A program made the translations under genes and the position numbers. Positions 15,978 to 24,713 of a DNA stretch of 64,000 bases are shown here, piece by piece. The stretch lies in assembly GCA_020634035.1 (NCBI GenBank), contig JACKCM010000007.1, positions 472,740 to 536,739 on the forward strand. Reading direction: 5' to 3'. The first letter of the stretch is position 1. Every line of letters starts with the position of its first letter. Under the pieces are notes generated by a model. The model worked only from the letters and a program-made list of their open reading frames with translations. It was not told the DNA's origin and did no database searches. This DNA is from Candidatus Obscuribacterales bacterium (GTDB lineage: Bacteria; Cyanobacteriota; Vampirovibrionia; Obscuribacterales; Obscuribacteraceae).

Positions 15978-16706
15978 ATGAGTACCCCACAACCGATTGA
16001 AGAGCAGGATAGAGCTTCACTGGATGGTCTGGATGGGGTCTTTTCCACCGAGACCGACGAACAAGAAGAGATTCAGGATAAACAAGAACCTGGCACCGCC
16101 CTCTCTCCGCCTGAAGCCGATGAAGAGAGCGAGGACGAAAGCGATGCTTCCTCTTTCGTGGGAGCGACGGACAAGGTCTCCCGCTCTGATTTAATCAGTC
16201 TGCTCGAAGGTTTCGTCGGCATTTTGAAGAGAGACGGTGATATCAACGGCGGAGCCGCGCTCAATGTTTTGAGAGGTTCCCAGGCTGAAGAGCTGAAATT
16301 TACCGATGTCGATATCGAAGATAAAACCGCTGAGCTCGAAGATATGCGTCGCCTGGTTATAGAAGCCCAGGAAACCATCATCAAGCTTTTGACCGACCGG
16401 GTCGAGGACAGAGCCAGAATTGCCGGCCTCGAGACCGAACTCAAGCTTTTACCTGACTTGCAAGAACAGGCAGATCGAGCTATGGCTGTCGCTTTCAAGA
16501 CCGAAGAATTTAGATCTGAGCTTCACAAGGTCAAGTATGAGCTGGAGAGGAACCGTATCGCTTCGGTGCGCAAAGATATGTACAAAGGACCCCGGGGCAT
16601 GATGACCAGGGTCAGGCACTGGTTCATCAAGGCTCAGGGTCTTTCGATACGCAATTTTGAAGACGCGGTGCGCAGCGATAGCAAAGTCGATTCGGTCAAG
16701 AAATAG
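15978..16706 (+). CDS. Acidic coiled-coil protein of unknown function
   Basis: A 242-residue soluble protein. I chose the ATG at 15978 because GGAGAGAG lies just upstream; an in-frame ATG at 15936 would precede the likely transcript start. The first 65 residues are very acidic and Ser-rich, probably disordered. Residues about 70-195 are helical with heptad leucines (E-L-E-D-M-R-R-L-V-I-E-A-Q-E-T-I-I-K-L-L), suggesting a long coiled coil. The tail is basic (G-P-R-G-M-M-T-R-V-R-H-W-F) and could touch membrane or nucleic acid. It has its own promoter downstream of the mre operon. A role in the cell envelope is only a guess from position. Confidence 0.7.
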   Translation: MSTPQPIEEQDRASLDGLDGVFSTETDEQEEIQDKQEPGTALSPPEADEESEDESDASSFVGATDKVSRSDLISLLEGFVGILKRDGDINGGAALNVLRGSQAEELKFTDVDIEDKTAELEDMRRLVIEAQETIIKLLTDRVEDRARIAGLETELKLLPDLQEQADRAMAVAFKTEEFRSELHKVKYELERNRIASVRKDMYKGPRGMMTRVRHWFIKAQGLSIRNFEDAVRSDSKVDSVKK

Positions 16707-16764
16707 CAGAAAATATCAAAACCTCCGGGCTCTACCCGGTTAGACTGTCCCTGAGGTAGAGTTG

Positions 16765-17640
16765 ATGGTTGAGTATTTGAGACGGCTGAAGGCGGCTATC
16801 GATTATATCGAATCGAATCTGGACGCCGACGACCTGACTGTCTCGAACGTGGCCAGTCAGGTGGGCTATTCGGCCTTCCACTTTCATCGGGTTTTCTCGG
16901 GAGCCACCGGGGAGTCGGTGACTGAATACATTCGCAAACGGCGATTAGCAGAGGCCGGTGCCAAATTAGTTGGTGCCGGTGAGCTATCCATCGGTCAGAT
17001 AGCGACGGAGGCCGGTTTCGAGAGTCAGGAAGCCTTTACCAGGGCTTTCAAAAAAATGTACTCTGTTACACCCCGGGCTTATCGAAAAGGGGAGAGGGCT
17101 GTGCCGATTGCCATCGCTCAAACATTTTCTATCGAATTTCTGGAGCATCTAAAAGGAGGTATCACAATGGAGCCTGAATTCTGTGAACGAGAGAAAGAGC
17201 TAGCTGTGGGCGTGGGCGGAAGTTTCAAAATAGGAGATTTTCGAGAGATCTCAAAGCTCTGGAAAGAATTCGATAAGCGATCTTCCGAGATTGAATCTGC
17301 CGGAAGCGGTTATTCTCTCGGGGTTTGTATGGACTCTCATCCGGATATCGAAGTCGGCGAAGGAGATCAGTTCGTATATCTTGCCTGTCTGCCGGTCAAA
17401 TCGCTGGAGAAGGTTCCTGCTGGCATGCACGGTGTGGAGCTTCCTGCAGGGAAGTACGCTGTTTTTACCCACAAGGGTTCGATCGCGACTATCACCCAGA
17501 CCGTTCACTATATATGGGGCACCTGGGTTCCCAAACATTCGGATATCTTGAAGAAAGGGCCTGATTTCGAGCTCTATGACAGCCGATTCGATCCCCATTC
17601 TCTTGAAGGCGAAGTGGATATATATATACCGCTAGCATGA
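16765..17640 (+). CDS. AraC-family regulator with GyrI-like effector-binding domain
   Basis: A 291-residue two-domain regulator. Residues 1-108 hold the double helix-turn-helix of the AraC/XylS family, ending in the usual A-F-x-R-A-F-K-K-M-Y-x-V-T-P-R-A-Y-R-K. Residues 135-291 form a GyrI/SbmC-like domain, known in other regulators (Rob, BmrR) to bind small hydrophobic drugs. The ATG at 16765 has a GAGG site; the TTG at 16762 is adjacent. A full-strength internal ribosome site lies before the ATG at 17167, the first residue of the GyrI domain, so the domain may also be made alone. No neighbour suggests a target. Confidence 0.88.
   Translation: MVEYLRRLKAAIDYIESNLDADDLTVSNVASQVGYSAFHFHRVFSGATGESVTEYIRKRRLAEAGAKLVGAGELSIGQIATEAGFESQEAFTRAFKKMYSVTPRAYRKGERAVPIAIAQTFSIEFLEHLKGGITMEPEFCEREKELAVGVGGSFKIGDFREISKLWKEFDKRSSEIESAGSGYSLGVCMDSHPDIEVGEGDQFVYLACLPVKSLEKVPAGMHGVELPAGKYAVFTHKGSIATITQTVHYIWGTWVPKHSDILKKGPDFELYDSRFDPHSLEGEVDIYIPLA
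17151..17169 (+). promoter_or_regulatory. Strong internal Shine-Dalgarno and start at the GyrI domain boundary
   Basis: AAAAGGAGGT at 17151-17160 is a near-perfect anti-16S complement, followed after 6 nt by an in-frame ATG at 17167 that begins the effector-binding domain. This is the best ribosome site seen near this gene, better than that of the annotated start. It could yield a 157-residue free GyrI-like protein from the same message. The encoded K-G-G residues are also plausible linker, so coincidence is possible. Confidence 0.45.
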
Positions 17641-17757
17641 GCATATTTCGAACCTGAGCTGTTTATTATCGAGTGGTGCCGAATTTGATGCCTGTATCGG
17701 TTTCAAAACGCTAATATAGTGGAGTTTGGGCGGTGTTGTGCATTGATTCGAGCATTG

Positions 17758-19680
17758 ATGAGAATTAGAGAATTCGATAAGAGCTATCGCGTCATTTGTC
17801 TGGTGGCGATCCTGGGCTTGATAGGCTTCTTTTATCCTGCAGGAGCGCAGGAACCTCCTGCTCCGGTCAAATCAGCGCCGGTATCAGAAGCACAATCTGA
17901 AGCCGAAGCCGAGAATGAATCTGATCCGGAGCCAGAGCCTCTTTCTACCCCTGCTCCTGCCACGACGCCGGAAGCTGCTCCTGTTTCTGTTCCTGTTCCT
18001 GGTCCTGCGCCAGCTCCTTCTCCTGCGGTTCAGCAAGGACCACCGGTTCCTAAATTCGAAGTACTTGAGAAAGTCTATAAAGAACCGGTCGAGCGAACCC
18101 CGCATTTGAAAAAAACCGCCGGTGGTGTCCCCTTACTTATAGATGGCAAAGAGATATTTCGTATCAGAGCTTCTCTTGGTGCCTACACTGCCAAGGTCCG
18201 GGTCTCGAGCATTGAGCAACGTCTCAAAGAACTCATAGATGATCCGGATTGTGCCGCCCTGATTCAACAGATCAAAACAGAAGAGAGTGGCTATAGTACC
18301 AATATCGTAGCCGGTAGCCATACGCTGTTTACCGTAACCGAGCCGGATGCGGTAGCAGAAGGTTATTCGAGCCGTCAGGAGCTTGCCAAAGACTATGCTT
18401 ATCTATTGAGAAAAGCCCTGGCTCAGGAGCTGAGAATTAATACCGTCGAGACAAATCTAGCCGCTATCGGTCTTGCTATTTTGACGACGGTAGCACTCTT
18501 CTTCTTGATTCGATCGGTCAACTGGCTCTTCCGCCAGGTCTACGTTCTATTGCATCGATGGAAGGGCACTGTTATAGGTCCTCTTAAGATCCAGCAAGCG
18601 GAGCTGGTTTCTGCTGCCACCATAACCGATTTGATCTCGGGCTTCATCCGGGCGACCAGGGTTATTGTTTTCATATCGATCATCTCAATCTATCTATCCT
18701 TCGTACTCTCCTACTTCCCTGCCACCAAACCGATAGCCCAGGAAGGCATTCATCTTTTGTTGAGACCAATTGCCGGAGTGGTCTGGCCGGCGATAATCTC
18801 TTACATTCCGAATTTCCTATTCATCATATTCATCCTGATCTCGACCTACTATGTAATCGCGTTCACCCATTTTATCTTTCGAGAGATTGAGCGCGAGACC
18901 ATCACCATGCCCGGTTTCGATCCGGACTGGTCGATGCCCACCTACAAGATAGCCCGGTTTTTGATAATCGCCTTTGCGATGATCTTGCTCTTCCCTTATC
19001 TGCCTGGTGCCGGCAGTCCTGCCTTCCAGCAGGTTTCTATCTTTCTCGGAGTTCTCTTCTCTCTGGCATCGACCGGAGCGCTCTCTCATATCATCTCCGG
19101 GATATTTTTGACCTATACCGGTGCTCTGAGAATAGGAGATCGGGTCAAGATTGCAGACACCGTCGGTGATGTGATGGAGAAAACGCTTCTTGCCACCAGA
19201 ATCAAGACTATAAAAAATGAGATCATCACCATTCCGAACGGTCTGGTGCTGGGCAACCACATCGTCAATTACAGCGCATCGGCCAAAAAAGGCGGACTGA
19301 TTCTGCATACATCGGTGACTATCGGCTACGATGTTCCCTGGCAGGATGTGCATGAAGCTTTATTAGAATCTGCCAGGGAGACCGAGCATATTCTCGAAGA
19401 CCCTGCTCCCTTTGTGTGGCAGACCGAGCTTGGTGACTATTCTGTGAAATACGAGATCAACGCTTATACTGAACATCCGCATTTGATGGCGCGCATCTAT
19501 GCGGAGATGCATCTCAAAATTCAAGATCGCTTTCACAAAAAAGGAATAGAGATTCTCTCTCCTGCCTATTCTGCAATACGGGACGGCAATAAGATTACCA
19601 TTCCTGCAAACGAGTTACCGGGCAACTACCAGGCACCATCTTTTAACGTCAACTTGATAGAGAGAGGAGGAAAGCTCTGA
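17758..19680 (+). CDS. MscS-family mechanosensitive channel with extracytoplasmic domain
   Basis: About 640 residues from the ATG at 17758 (GTG at 17719 is also possible). A signal-like helix is followed by a low-complexity Pro/Ala/Glu segment (about 30-95), then a globular domain (about 105-220) containing F-R-I-R-A-S-L-G-A-Y. Several membrane helices follow, then the MscS core: the pore region with L-A-S-T-G-A-L-S-H, and a beta domain with R-I-G-D-R-V-K-I-A and I-P-N-G-L-V-L-G-N-H-I-V-N-Y-S. MscS channels open on membrane tension to release solutes. A second MscS with a similar extracytoplasmic domain follows 2 nt downstream. Confidence 0.88.
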   Translation: MRIREFDKSYRVICLVAILGLIGFFYPAGAQEPPAPVKSAPVSEAQSEAEAENESDPEPEPLSTPAPATTPEAAPVSVPVPGPAPAPSPAVQQGPPVPKFEVLEKVYKEPVERTPHLKKTAGGVPLLIDGKEIFRIRASLGAYTAKVRVSSIEQRLKELIDDPDCAALIQQIKTEESGYSTNIVAGSHTLFTVTEPDAVAEGYSSRQELAKDYAYLLRKALAQELRINTVETNLAAIGLAILTTVALFFLIRSVNWLFRQVYVLLHRWKGTVIGPLKIQQAELVSAATITDLISGFIRATRVIVFISIISIYLSFVLSYFPATKPIAQEGIHLLLRPIAGVVWPAIISYIPNFLFIIFILISTYYVIAFTHFIFREIERETITMPGFDPDWSMPTYKIARFLIIAFAMILLFPYLPGAGSPAFQQVSIFLGVLFSLASTGALSHIISGIFLTYTGALRIGDRVKIADTVGDVMEKTLLATRIKTIKNEIITIPNGLVLGNHIVNYSASAKKGGLILHTSVTIGYDVPWQDVHEALLESARETEHILEDPAPFVWQTELGDYSVKYEINAYTEHPHLMARIYAEMHLKIQDRFHKKGIEILSPAYSAIRDGNKITIPANELPGNYQAPSFNVNLIERGGKL

Positions 19681-19682
19681 AA

Positions 19683-20984
19683 ATGCTCGATCTCAAAAAG
19701 GTCAGAGTCTATATTCTGGCGTTGGCCTTCTCACTCTTCTTTCTGGGCAGCGTTTTTATAGCGCCTGCTCTGGCGAAGAAAAGTGCTGAACAGCCTGCCG
19801 ATGTGGTCATATTGAACCAGACCCTTTTCACTATTCGAGAGAGTCTTGGACCATATAGTCCTAAATCCCGGGCTGAGCATGTCCAGACTAGAATTATCAA
19901 AGTTCTGGAGCAGCCTGATTTCGACCCCACCAATTTCAAAGTGAGCATAGCCGGAGACAATGTCAATGTCATGGCCGGCTCTACCGTACTGACCACGATA
20001 ACCCGGTCCGATGCTGAGGCTGCCGATACCGAGCAGATGGAACTCGGGCACCAGTATCTGGCCAGAATACGTGCCTTTGTCGAAGCTAACAAAGCCAAAA
20101 GAAATTTTGCCGAACTTTTAGAACAAGTGCGCTGGCAGAATTTTTCTTCTAATCTTTTGCATATGCTCACCACCCCGGTGGCGCTGAAAGCCTTGACGGC
20201 GCTTCTTGGCTTTCTGGTGGTGATGCTGGTCGCCTATTCCATTAGAAATTCTTTCATCAAATATTTCCCCGATAACTCGCATAAATACACATTCTCTAAG
20301 TTTGTCGAGTTCTCGGCCTATTTCATTTGTCTGATTTTTATCACTGTTGTTTTCCGCGACGTGCTCGGCAATCTCGCTGTCATTCTTGGTGCTATCTCTG
20401 CCGGTGTCGCTTTTGCCCTCAAAGAGGTTTTCATCTCTCTGGCGGGTTGGTTCGCTGTCGCTTTTGGCGACCTCTTCAAGGTGGGCGATCGAGTTCAGCT
20501 AGGTGGTATCAAAGGTGATGTGATAGATATCACCTTCATGCGCACCACTTTGATGGAGTTGGGAGAGTGGGTGAACGGTGACCTTTATACCGGTCGCATC
20601 GTGAGAATCTCTAACAGCACTGTTTTTACAGATCCGCTCTTCAATTATTCTCGGGATCTGCCTTTTCTATGGGACGAGATCGTGATCTCCGTCAAACTTG
20701 GTAGTGACTTCGTTCAAGTTCGCAAGTTGTTGGAAGAGGTCGCCGATGAGATTGTCGGAGATTATGTAAAGCACGCCAAGGTCCACTGGCAATCGGTTAA
20801 AAACAAATATCTGGTGGAAGACGAAAAGCTGGATCCTATAATTAGCCTGTTTGTCACCTCCGGCGCTATGGAGTACACAATACGCTATCCTGTTGATTTT
20901 AAAGAACGCCAGATAACCAAAGATCGGCTTTTTGAAGCGATTCTCGAACGCTTCAAAGAGGCTCCGGATCTGGTGCTGATCTGA
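19683..20984 (+). CDS. Second MscS-family channel, tandem paralogue
   Basis: A 433-residue protein with an AGGAGG site in the tail of the previous gene. A signal-like N-terminus (to about 32) is followed by a domain whose start, L-F-T-I-R-E-S-L-G-P-Y, matches the F-R-I-R-A-S-L-G-A-Y segment of the upstream channel. Three or so membrane helices follow. The pore helix contains A-G-V-A-F-A-L-K-E and the beta domain contains V-G-D-R-V-Q-L-G-G-I-K-G-D-V. The C-terminal domain is divergent and shorter than in the partner. Tight coupling suggests the two form mixed channels or respond to different tensions; that is inference. Confidence 0.87.
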   Translation: MLDLKKVRVYILALAFSLFFLGSVFIAPALAKKSAEQPADVVILNQTLFTIRESLGPYSPKSRAEHVQTRIIKVLEQPDFDPTNFKVSIAGDNVNVMAGSTVLTTITRSDAEAADTEQMELGHQYLARIRAFVEANKAKRNFAELLEQVRWQNFSSNLLHMLTTPVALKALTALLGFLVVMLVAYSIRNSFIKYFPDNSHKYTFSKFVEFSAYFICLIFITVVFRDVLGNLAVILGAISAGVAFALKEVFISLAGWFAVAFGDLFKVGDRVQLGGIKGDVIDITFMRTTLMELGEWVNGDLYTGRIVRISNSTVFTDPLFNYSRDLPFLWDEIVISVKLGSDFVQVRKLLEEVADEIVGDYVKHAKVHWQSVKNKYLVEDEKLDPIISLFVTSGAMEYTIRYPVDFKERQITKDRLFEAILERFKEAPDLVLI

Positions 20985-20992
20985 GAGTGATT

Positions 20993-21442
20993 TTATTTCT
21001 GCGGATGCTGATTGTTTGCTGGCAGACAGGATCCTGTCTGATTTGAGAAAAATTGATCGCGCACCTCTATAACTTTCGATGTGGTCAGAGGTTTGCTCAT
21101 ATATAGAGAAAGAGAGGCGAAGCGTTCCGCCTGATCTTTATCGAGCAGGTCCTCGCAGGTTGAGAGCATAACAATAACTGTTTCTGTGTATTCTCCTGCC
21201 GTGATTCTGTCGAAGCCTTCAATGAAGTCGAATCCGTCTAGACCCGGCATGTTTTGATCTACGAATATCAGATCCGGCAGGTTCTCTCCTGTTTGAATAG
21301 ACTGATAGATCGACTCCAGCGCAGCTTTTGCGCTGATATGGGCTTCGATCCGCAATGAGGAATCTGTTCTGGAGAGAACTATTGAGTGGAGAAAGTTATC
21401 CGCTTTGCTGTCATCGATAAGCATTATATATTCGATATTCAT
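20993..21442 (-). CDS. Single-domain response regulator (receiver only)
   Basis: A 149-residue CheY-like receiver. The acidic pair is I-D-D near residue 9, the phosphoacceptor Asp is in L-I-F-V-D-Q-N-M-P-G, a hydroxyl residue sits in M-L-S-T-C, and the conserved Lys is in M-S-K-P-L. There is no output domain, so it probably acts in a phosphorelay or by protein contact. It starts 5 nt after the stop of the histidine kinase at 21448, so the two form a pair. It converges with the MscS gene (8 bp between stops). Confidence 0.88.
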   Translation of the reverse strand: MNIEYIMLIDDSKADNFLHSIVLSRTDSSLRIEAHISAKAALESIYQSIQTGENLPDLIFVDQNMPGLDGFDFIEGFDRITAGEYTETVIVMLSTCEDLLDKDQAERFASLSLYMSKPLTTSKVIEVRDQFFSNQTGSCLPANNQHPQK

Positions 21443-21447
21443 TGCTG

Positions 21448-22536
21448 CTATAACTCTATTTTTTCCTGAAGAGTGAAGTGGAAAGCGCTGCCGTCACTTC
21501 CGTTCGACTCTACCCAGAGCCTGCCGCCGTGCATCTCGACTATTTTTCGACAAAGTGATAGACCGACTCCGTTTCCTTGATTTGACTCCCTGCCATGCAA
21601 GGTTTGAAAGAGTTTGAAGATCCTTGCATTGTTTTCGGCGGTTACCCCGATGCCGTTATCCTCTATGGTGACACACCAGCCGGCCATGCTGCCGTCTTTT
21701 CTTCTGGCTGATCTTCTGGCGAAGACTCTTATTGTAAGCGGTCTTTCCACATCGCGAAATTTGATCGCGTTGGCGACAAGGTTCTTGAACAGTAGCTTCA
21801 GTCTCTGCCGGCATCCGCGCACCTGGGGAAGTTCCTCGATCCGTATATTAGCCCCGGCTCTGTTCAGGGGCTCTTCGAGCTCCTCGACAACTTCTGTCAT
21901 CACATCGGCCAGGCGGATGTTTTCTGCCTTCATCGGATCGCTTATCCGGGAGTAGAGCAAAACATCTTTTATAAGCATGCGCATGCGGGTGCTGGAATGG
22001 CGGATGAATTTAAGGCTCTCCCGGGCGGTGTCGTCCAGGCTGTTTTCATACTCGCCGGTGAGCAGGTCGGCAAAACTAGAGATAACACAGAGCGGTTCTT
22101 GCAGATCGTGGGAGGCGGCGAAGCGAAACTCTTGTAGATCTCTATCCTGGCGCTGTCGCTCGCTTTCTGCATCAGCCTCTTCCTTCTTGTGAATAGCGAT
22201 AATAATCGCCGTGGTCCAGATGGCAATCACCGAAATTGTTCTGTTGCAGTAGACCATCCAACTGGTGGTGGCTTCAGTTTGAATTGCAAGAGCTAGAATG
22301 GTGAGCATGGATGAGAATGCCGCCAGCACCAGATTCCATTTACTCTCCTTTGTTTTCAGTAGAATAGGAGCGAGGGTGATATAGAGCACTCCTACGGCCA
22401 CGCCCAGGGGGACGAACAGATCCAGGGCGAAGATAACCAGGGCGCCTAAAAATACCACCATCACAAGACAATGATCTCGATTTGCCAGGATTGCCGAGGG
22501 GTTAATGCGTTCGATTAGATTCATGAGGGCGGACAT
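21448..22536 (-). CDS. Membrane histidine kinase
   Basis: A sensor kinase of about 362 residues. The longest reading frame starts at 22695, but that ATG overlaps an extended -10 box, so I prefer the ATG at 22536, which has GGAGGG about 7 nt upstream. The N-terminus has four or five membrane helices with very short loops. The kinase follows: a phosphoaccepting His in A-A-S-H-D-L-Q-E-P-L, the N box N-L-V-A-N-A-I-K-F-R, the G1 box D-N-G-I-G-V and a G-V-G-L-S-L-C-R-K-I-V-E lid. The H-D-L-Q-E-P type is common with cyanobacterial phytochrome-class kinases. The partner regulator follows at 21442. Confidence 0.87.
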   Translation of the reverse strand: MSALMNLIERINPSAILANRDHCLVMVVFLGALVIFALDLFVPLGVAVGVLYITLAPILLKTKESKWNLVLAAFSSMLTILALAIQTEATTSWMVYCNRTISVIAIWTTAIIIAIHKKEEADAESERQRQDRDLQEFRFAASHDLQEPLCVISSFADLLTGEYENSLDDTARESLKFIRHSSTRMRMLIKDVLLYSRISDPMKAENIRLADVMTEVVEELEEPLNRAGANIRIEELPQVRGCRQRLKLLFKNLVANAIKFRDVERPLTIRVFARRSARRKDGSMAGWCVTIEDNGIGVTAENNARIFKLFQTLHGRESNQGNGVGLSLCRKIVEMHGGRLWVESNGSDGSAFHFTLQEKIEL

Positions 22537-22693
22537 CCCAAAGCCCTCCATTTGTCTGTGGAGTGGGGCGACCGGGTTCCGGTGATTCCAGCGAAATCGA
22601 AGATCGTTTACTGTTCTGACAAAGGAATTTGCGGGGTCTACCGGAACCGAATTCCGGTTGAAAGAGAGTGCTGATCTGCCAACTGCTTTATCC

Positions 22694-22702
22694 ATTATAG
22701 CA
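22694..22702 (-). promoter_or_regulatory. Extended -10 promoter for the kinase/regulator pair
   Basis: The minus strand reads TGC-TATAAT (22702 to 22694), a perfect -10 box with the TGn extension. It overlaps the ATG of the longest reading frame of the kinase, so transcription would begin near 22687 and translation must use a later start. No good -35 box is needed for an extended -10. Confidence 0.55.
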
Positions 22703-22721
22703 GCGGATATAAAATCAGCCT

Positions 22722-22737
22722 TCCCTCAAGCGAGGGA
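22722..22737 (-). terminator. Short stem-loop after the 118-residue membrane protein gene
   Basis: TCCCTC-gctt-GAGGGA (read on the minus strand) begins directly after the stop codon at 22738 and is followed within a few nucleotides by GATTTTAT. A 6-bp GC-rich stem with a modest T-run makes a plausible weak intrinsic terminator. Confidence 0.45.
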
Positions 22738-23094
22738 CTAGGCGGATGAATCTTCCTTCCTGGAAGGATGATCAGGGGCGCTTTCAGGCTTGCCTGAGCC
22801 GGAGCCTGCTACCATGGCGCCACCAAAAGTAATACCGGCAGCAATCGCTTCTTGAATGAGCAGTCTCCAGATATCGAGGGCATTGGCTTTCATAGTGCCC
22901 ATCTCCATTTCGAGTTTGAATCCGAATATATTGGCGTTTTTCTCGATTTTTACTTCCGGTGGTGCCCATATTGGCGCATAGCCCATGGGCGTACTTTTGC
23001 CGTCTGAATTCTGGTAGACCCACGGGGGATAGATGCCTATACCGATCATGATCAAAAGCCCAAGAATCAAAATGATCGCTTTCACATTTTTCAA
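22738..23094 (-). CDS. Small membrane protein of unknown function
   Basis: A 118-residue protein starting at a TTG (23094) with a clear AGGAG site 8 nt upstream. It has one N-terminal membrane helix (about 5-24), then a 50-residue Pro-rich polar segment with W-V-Y-Q-N and P-I-W-A-P-P. A second, amphipathic or membrane region follows (L-L-I-Q-E-A-I-A-A-G-I-T-F-G-G-A), with a polar Ser/Pro/Asp tail. I do not recognise it. A terminator-like hairpin follows, so it is probably a single transcription unit. Confidence 0.65.
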   Translation of the reverse strand: MKNVKAIILILGLLIMIGIGIYPPWVYQNSDGKSTPMGYAPIWAPPEVKIEKNANIFGFKLEMEMGTMKANALDIWRLLIQEAIAAGITFGGAMVAGSGSGKPESAPDHPSRKEDSSA

Positions 23095-23302
23095 TGGACT
23101 TTCTCCTCGTATGGACGTCCCGTAGCCGGACTTTGTTTATAGCGTTTTAGACCAAAATCGATGCTGACTGCTGTATCGAGAGTTCGCAATTACCTGGTAT
23201 TCAGTGTATAGTCTAAATTATCAGAATCGACCTTAATCATAGCAAGAACCGGCAAGTTCCTCCCACGATATGATATTTTGATTCCCGGCGCCAGGATGTC
23301 AT

Positions 23303-24637
23303 GTGATAATGTCCTTCGACTCTCTACCTTATCTCGAGAATATTAGGATCAAGCCCCTCTTCGGAAAAGAGGACAAGGACATCACCTCATTGAGGCAGCG
23401 CCTGGACGATATGTCCAGGCTCTCGTCGGAGTTTGTGGTTCTGCTCTCCACCTCTACTATGATAGCCACTTTCGGACTCTTTCAGAACAGTGCCGCGGTG
23501 ATAATCGGCGCCATGATTATTGCGCCCCTGATGCGACCTTTGATGGGGCTTGCCTATGGCAGTCTAATTGCCAGCGCTTACCTGATTCGTCGGTCGCTGA
23601 TTACGGTGATTGCCGGCACCCTGCTCAGTGTCTTTATCGCTTTTATCCTGTCCACTTTTCTGAACTCCATCGATGTCACTGCCGAGATTGCCAGCCGCAC
23701 CCGTCCCAACTTGCTCGATCTGGGGGTCGCTGTGTTTGCCGGTGCCGCCGGTGCCTATTGTCAGACCCGGAAAGAGCTGGCAGACACTCTGGCTGGTGTC
23801 GCCATCGCAGTCGCTCTGGTCCCGCCAATTGGAGTAATCGGTATCGGTCTTGCCCTGGGGCAGGTCAAGATCTGGGTCGGAGCAAGCCTGCTCTACGCCA
23901 CTAACCTGGTAGGAATCACTTTCGCCGCTATGATTGTGTTTCTGGTGATGGGCTATACTCCATTAAGAAGGGCGAAGAAGAGTCTGTCCATCTCTCTGTT
24001 TTTAATGGTGTCTCTGGCGATACCACTGGCTCTCAGTATGAGAGAGCTTCTTCTTGAAGATCAGTTAGCTAGAAAGATCCGTCAGATCTTGAGCGAGAAG
24101 ACCTATACCTTTCGTGATGTTCAACTGCAAAAGGTGGAGGTGAAAAGATTCCGTAAGCCGATGGAGGTTACGGCGACGGTTATGTCTGGTAGCACCGAGA
24201 GCATCAATGCCAGACAGGTGAAGCTTGTTCAAGATTTTCTGGTCAAACAGGTCAATATTCCTATCGAGTTCAAGCTCAGGGTTATCCCTTCTACGGTGGT
24301 GACCGCTATTGAGGTGACACCGGAAGGAGAAAAGGAGAAGACTCTGCCGATAGGCAAATCGATAGATACCGCCAGCGTGCAATGGGAAGCCGATGCTGGA
24401 GAAAGCGGCTCCAGTCCTGAAAAGAGTCAAGCACCGGTCGATCCGTTTTTTGATTTGAGTCCGGCACAACCGGAATCCTATTCCTATCCTGCTTCTTCCG
24501 TATCGGAGCCGAAGAAACGACCAATCAAAGATAACGGCGACAGCAGCATCAACATAAAAGATCCGCTTCTTCATGTAGAACCCTTGCCGGAAGAGGCACC
24601 GGCGCCTTCCGTCAATGTAGAGCCGGAAGCGAAATAG
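23303..24637 (+). CDS. DUF389 family membrane protein
   Basis: A 444-residue protein. The core (about 30-260) matches the DUF389 family: L-L-S-T-S-T-M-I-A-T-F-G-L-F-Q-N-S-A-A-V-I, then G-A-M-I-I-A-P-L-M-x-P, then A-L-V-P-P-I-G-V-I-G-I-G-L-A, with five to six membrane helices. The family is widespread in bacteria, cyanobacteria included, and has no established function. A cytoplasmic domain follows (about 250-340), and the last 100 residues are Pro/Ser/Glu-rich and probably disordered. It starts at a GTG at 23303 or the ATG at 23309. It stands alone between the kinase pair and the ethylene-receptor-like kinase. Confidence 0.85.
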   Translation: MIMSFDSLPYLENIRIKPLFGKEDKDITSLRQRLDDMSRLSSEFVVLLSTSTMIATFGLFQNSAAVIIGAMIIAPLMRPLMGLAYGSLIASAYLIRRSLITVIAGTLLSVFIAFILSTFLNSIDVTAEIASRTRPNLLDLGVAVFAGAAGAYCQTRKELADTLAGVAIAVALVPPIGVIGIGLALGQVKIWVGASLLYATNLVGITFAAMIVFLVMGYTPLRRAKKSLSISLFLMVSLAIPLALSMRELLLEDQLARKIRQILSEKTYTFRDVQLQKVEVKRFRKPMEVTATVMSGSTESINARQVKLVQDFLVKQVNIPIEFKLRVIPSTVVTAIEVTPEGEKEKTLPIGKSIDTASVQWEADAGESGSSPEKSQAPVDPFFDLSPAQPESYSYPASSVSEPKKRPIKDNGDSSINIKDPLLHVEPLPEEAPAPSVNVEPEAK

Positions 24638-24713
24638 TCCTGGCGGATAACCTTTTTGCCTGATATATTATTGAAGTTTATCCACCTGTTTCTATAACTC
24701 TTTCATCCAGAAA

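Noticed and set aside
16719..16740. Terminator after the coiled-coil gene (CCGGG/CCCGG stem)
   Set aside because: The stem is only 5 bp and is followed by TTAGACTG, with no T-run.
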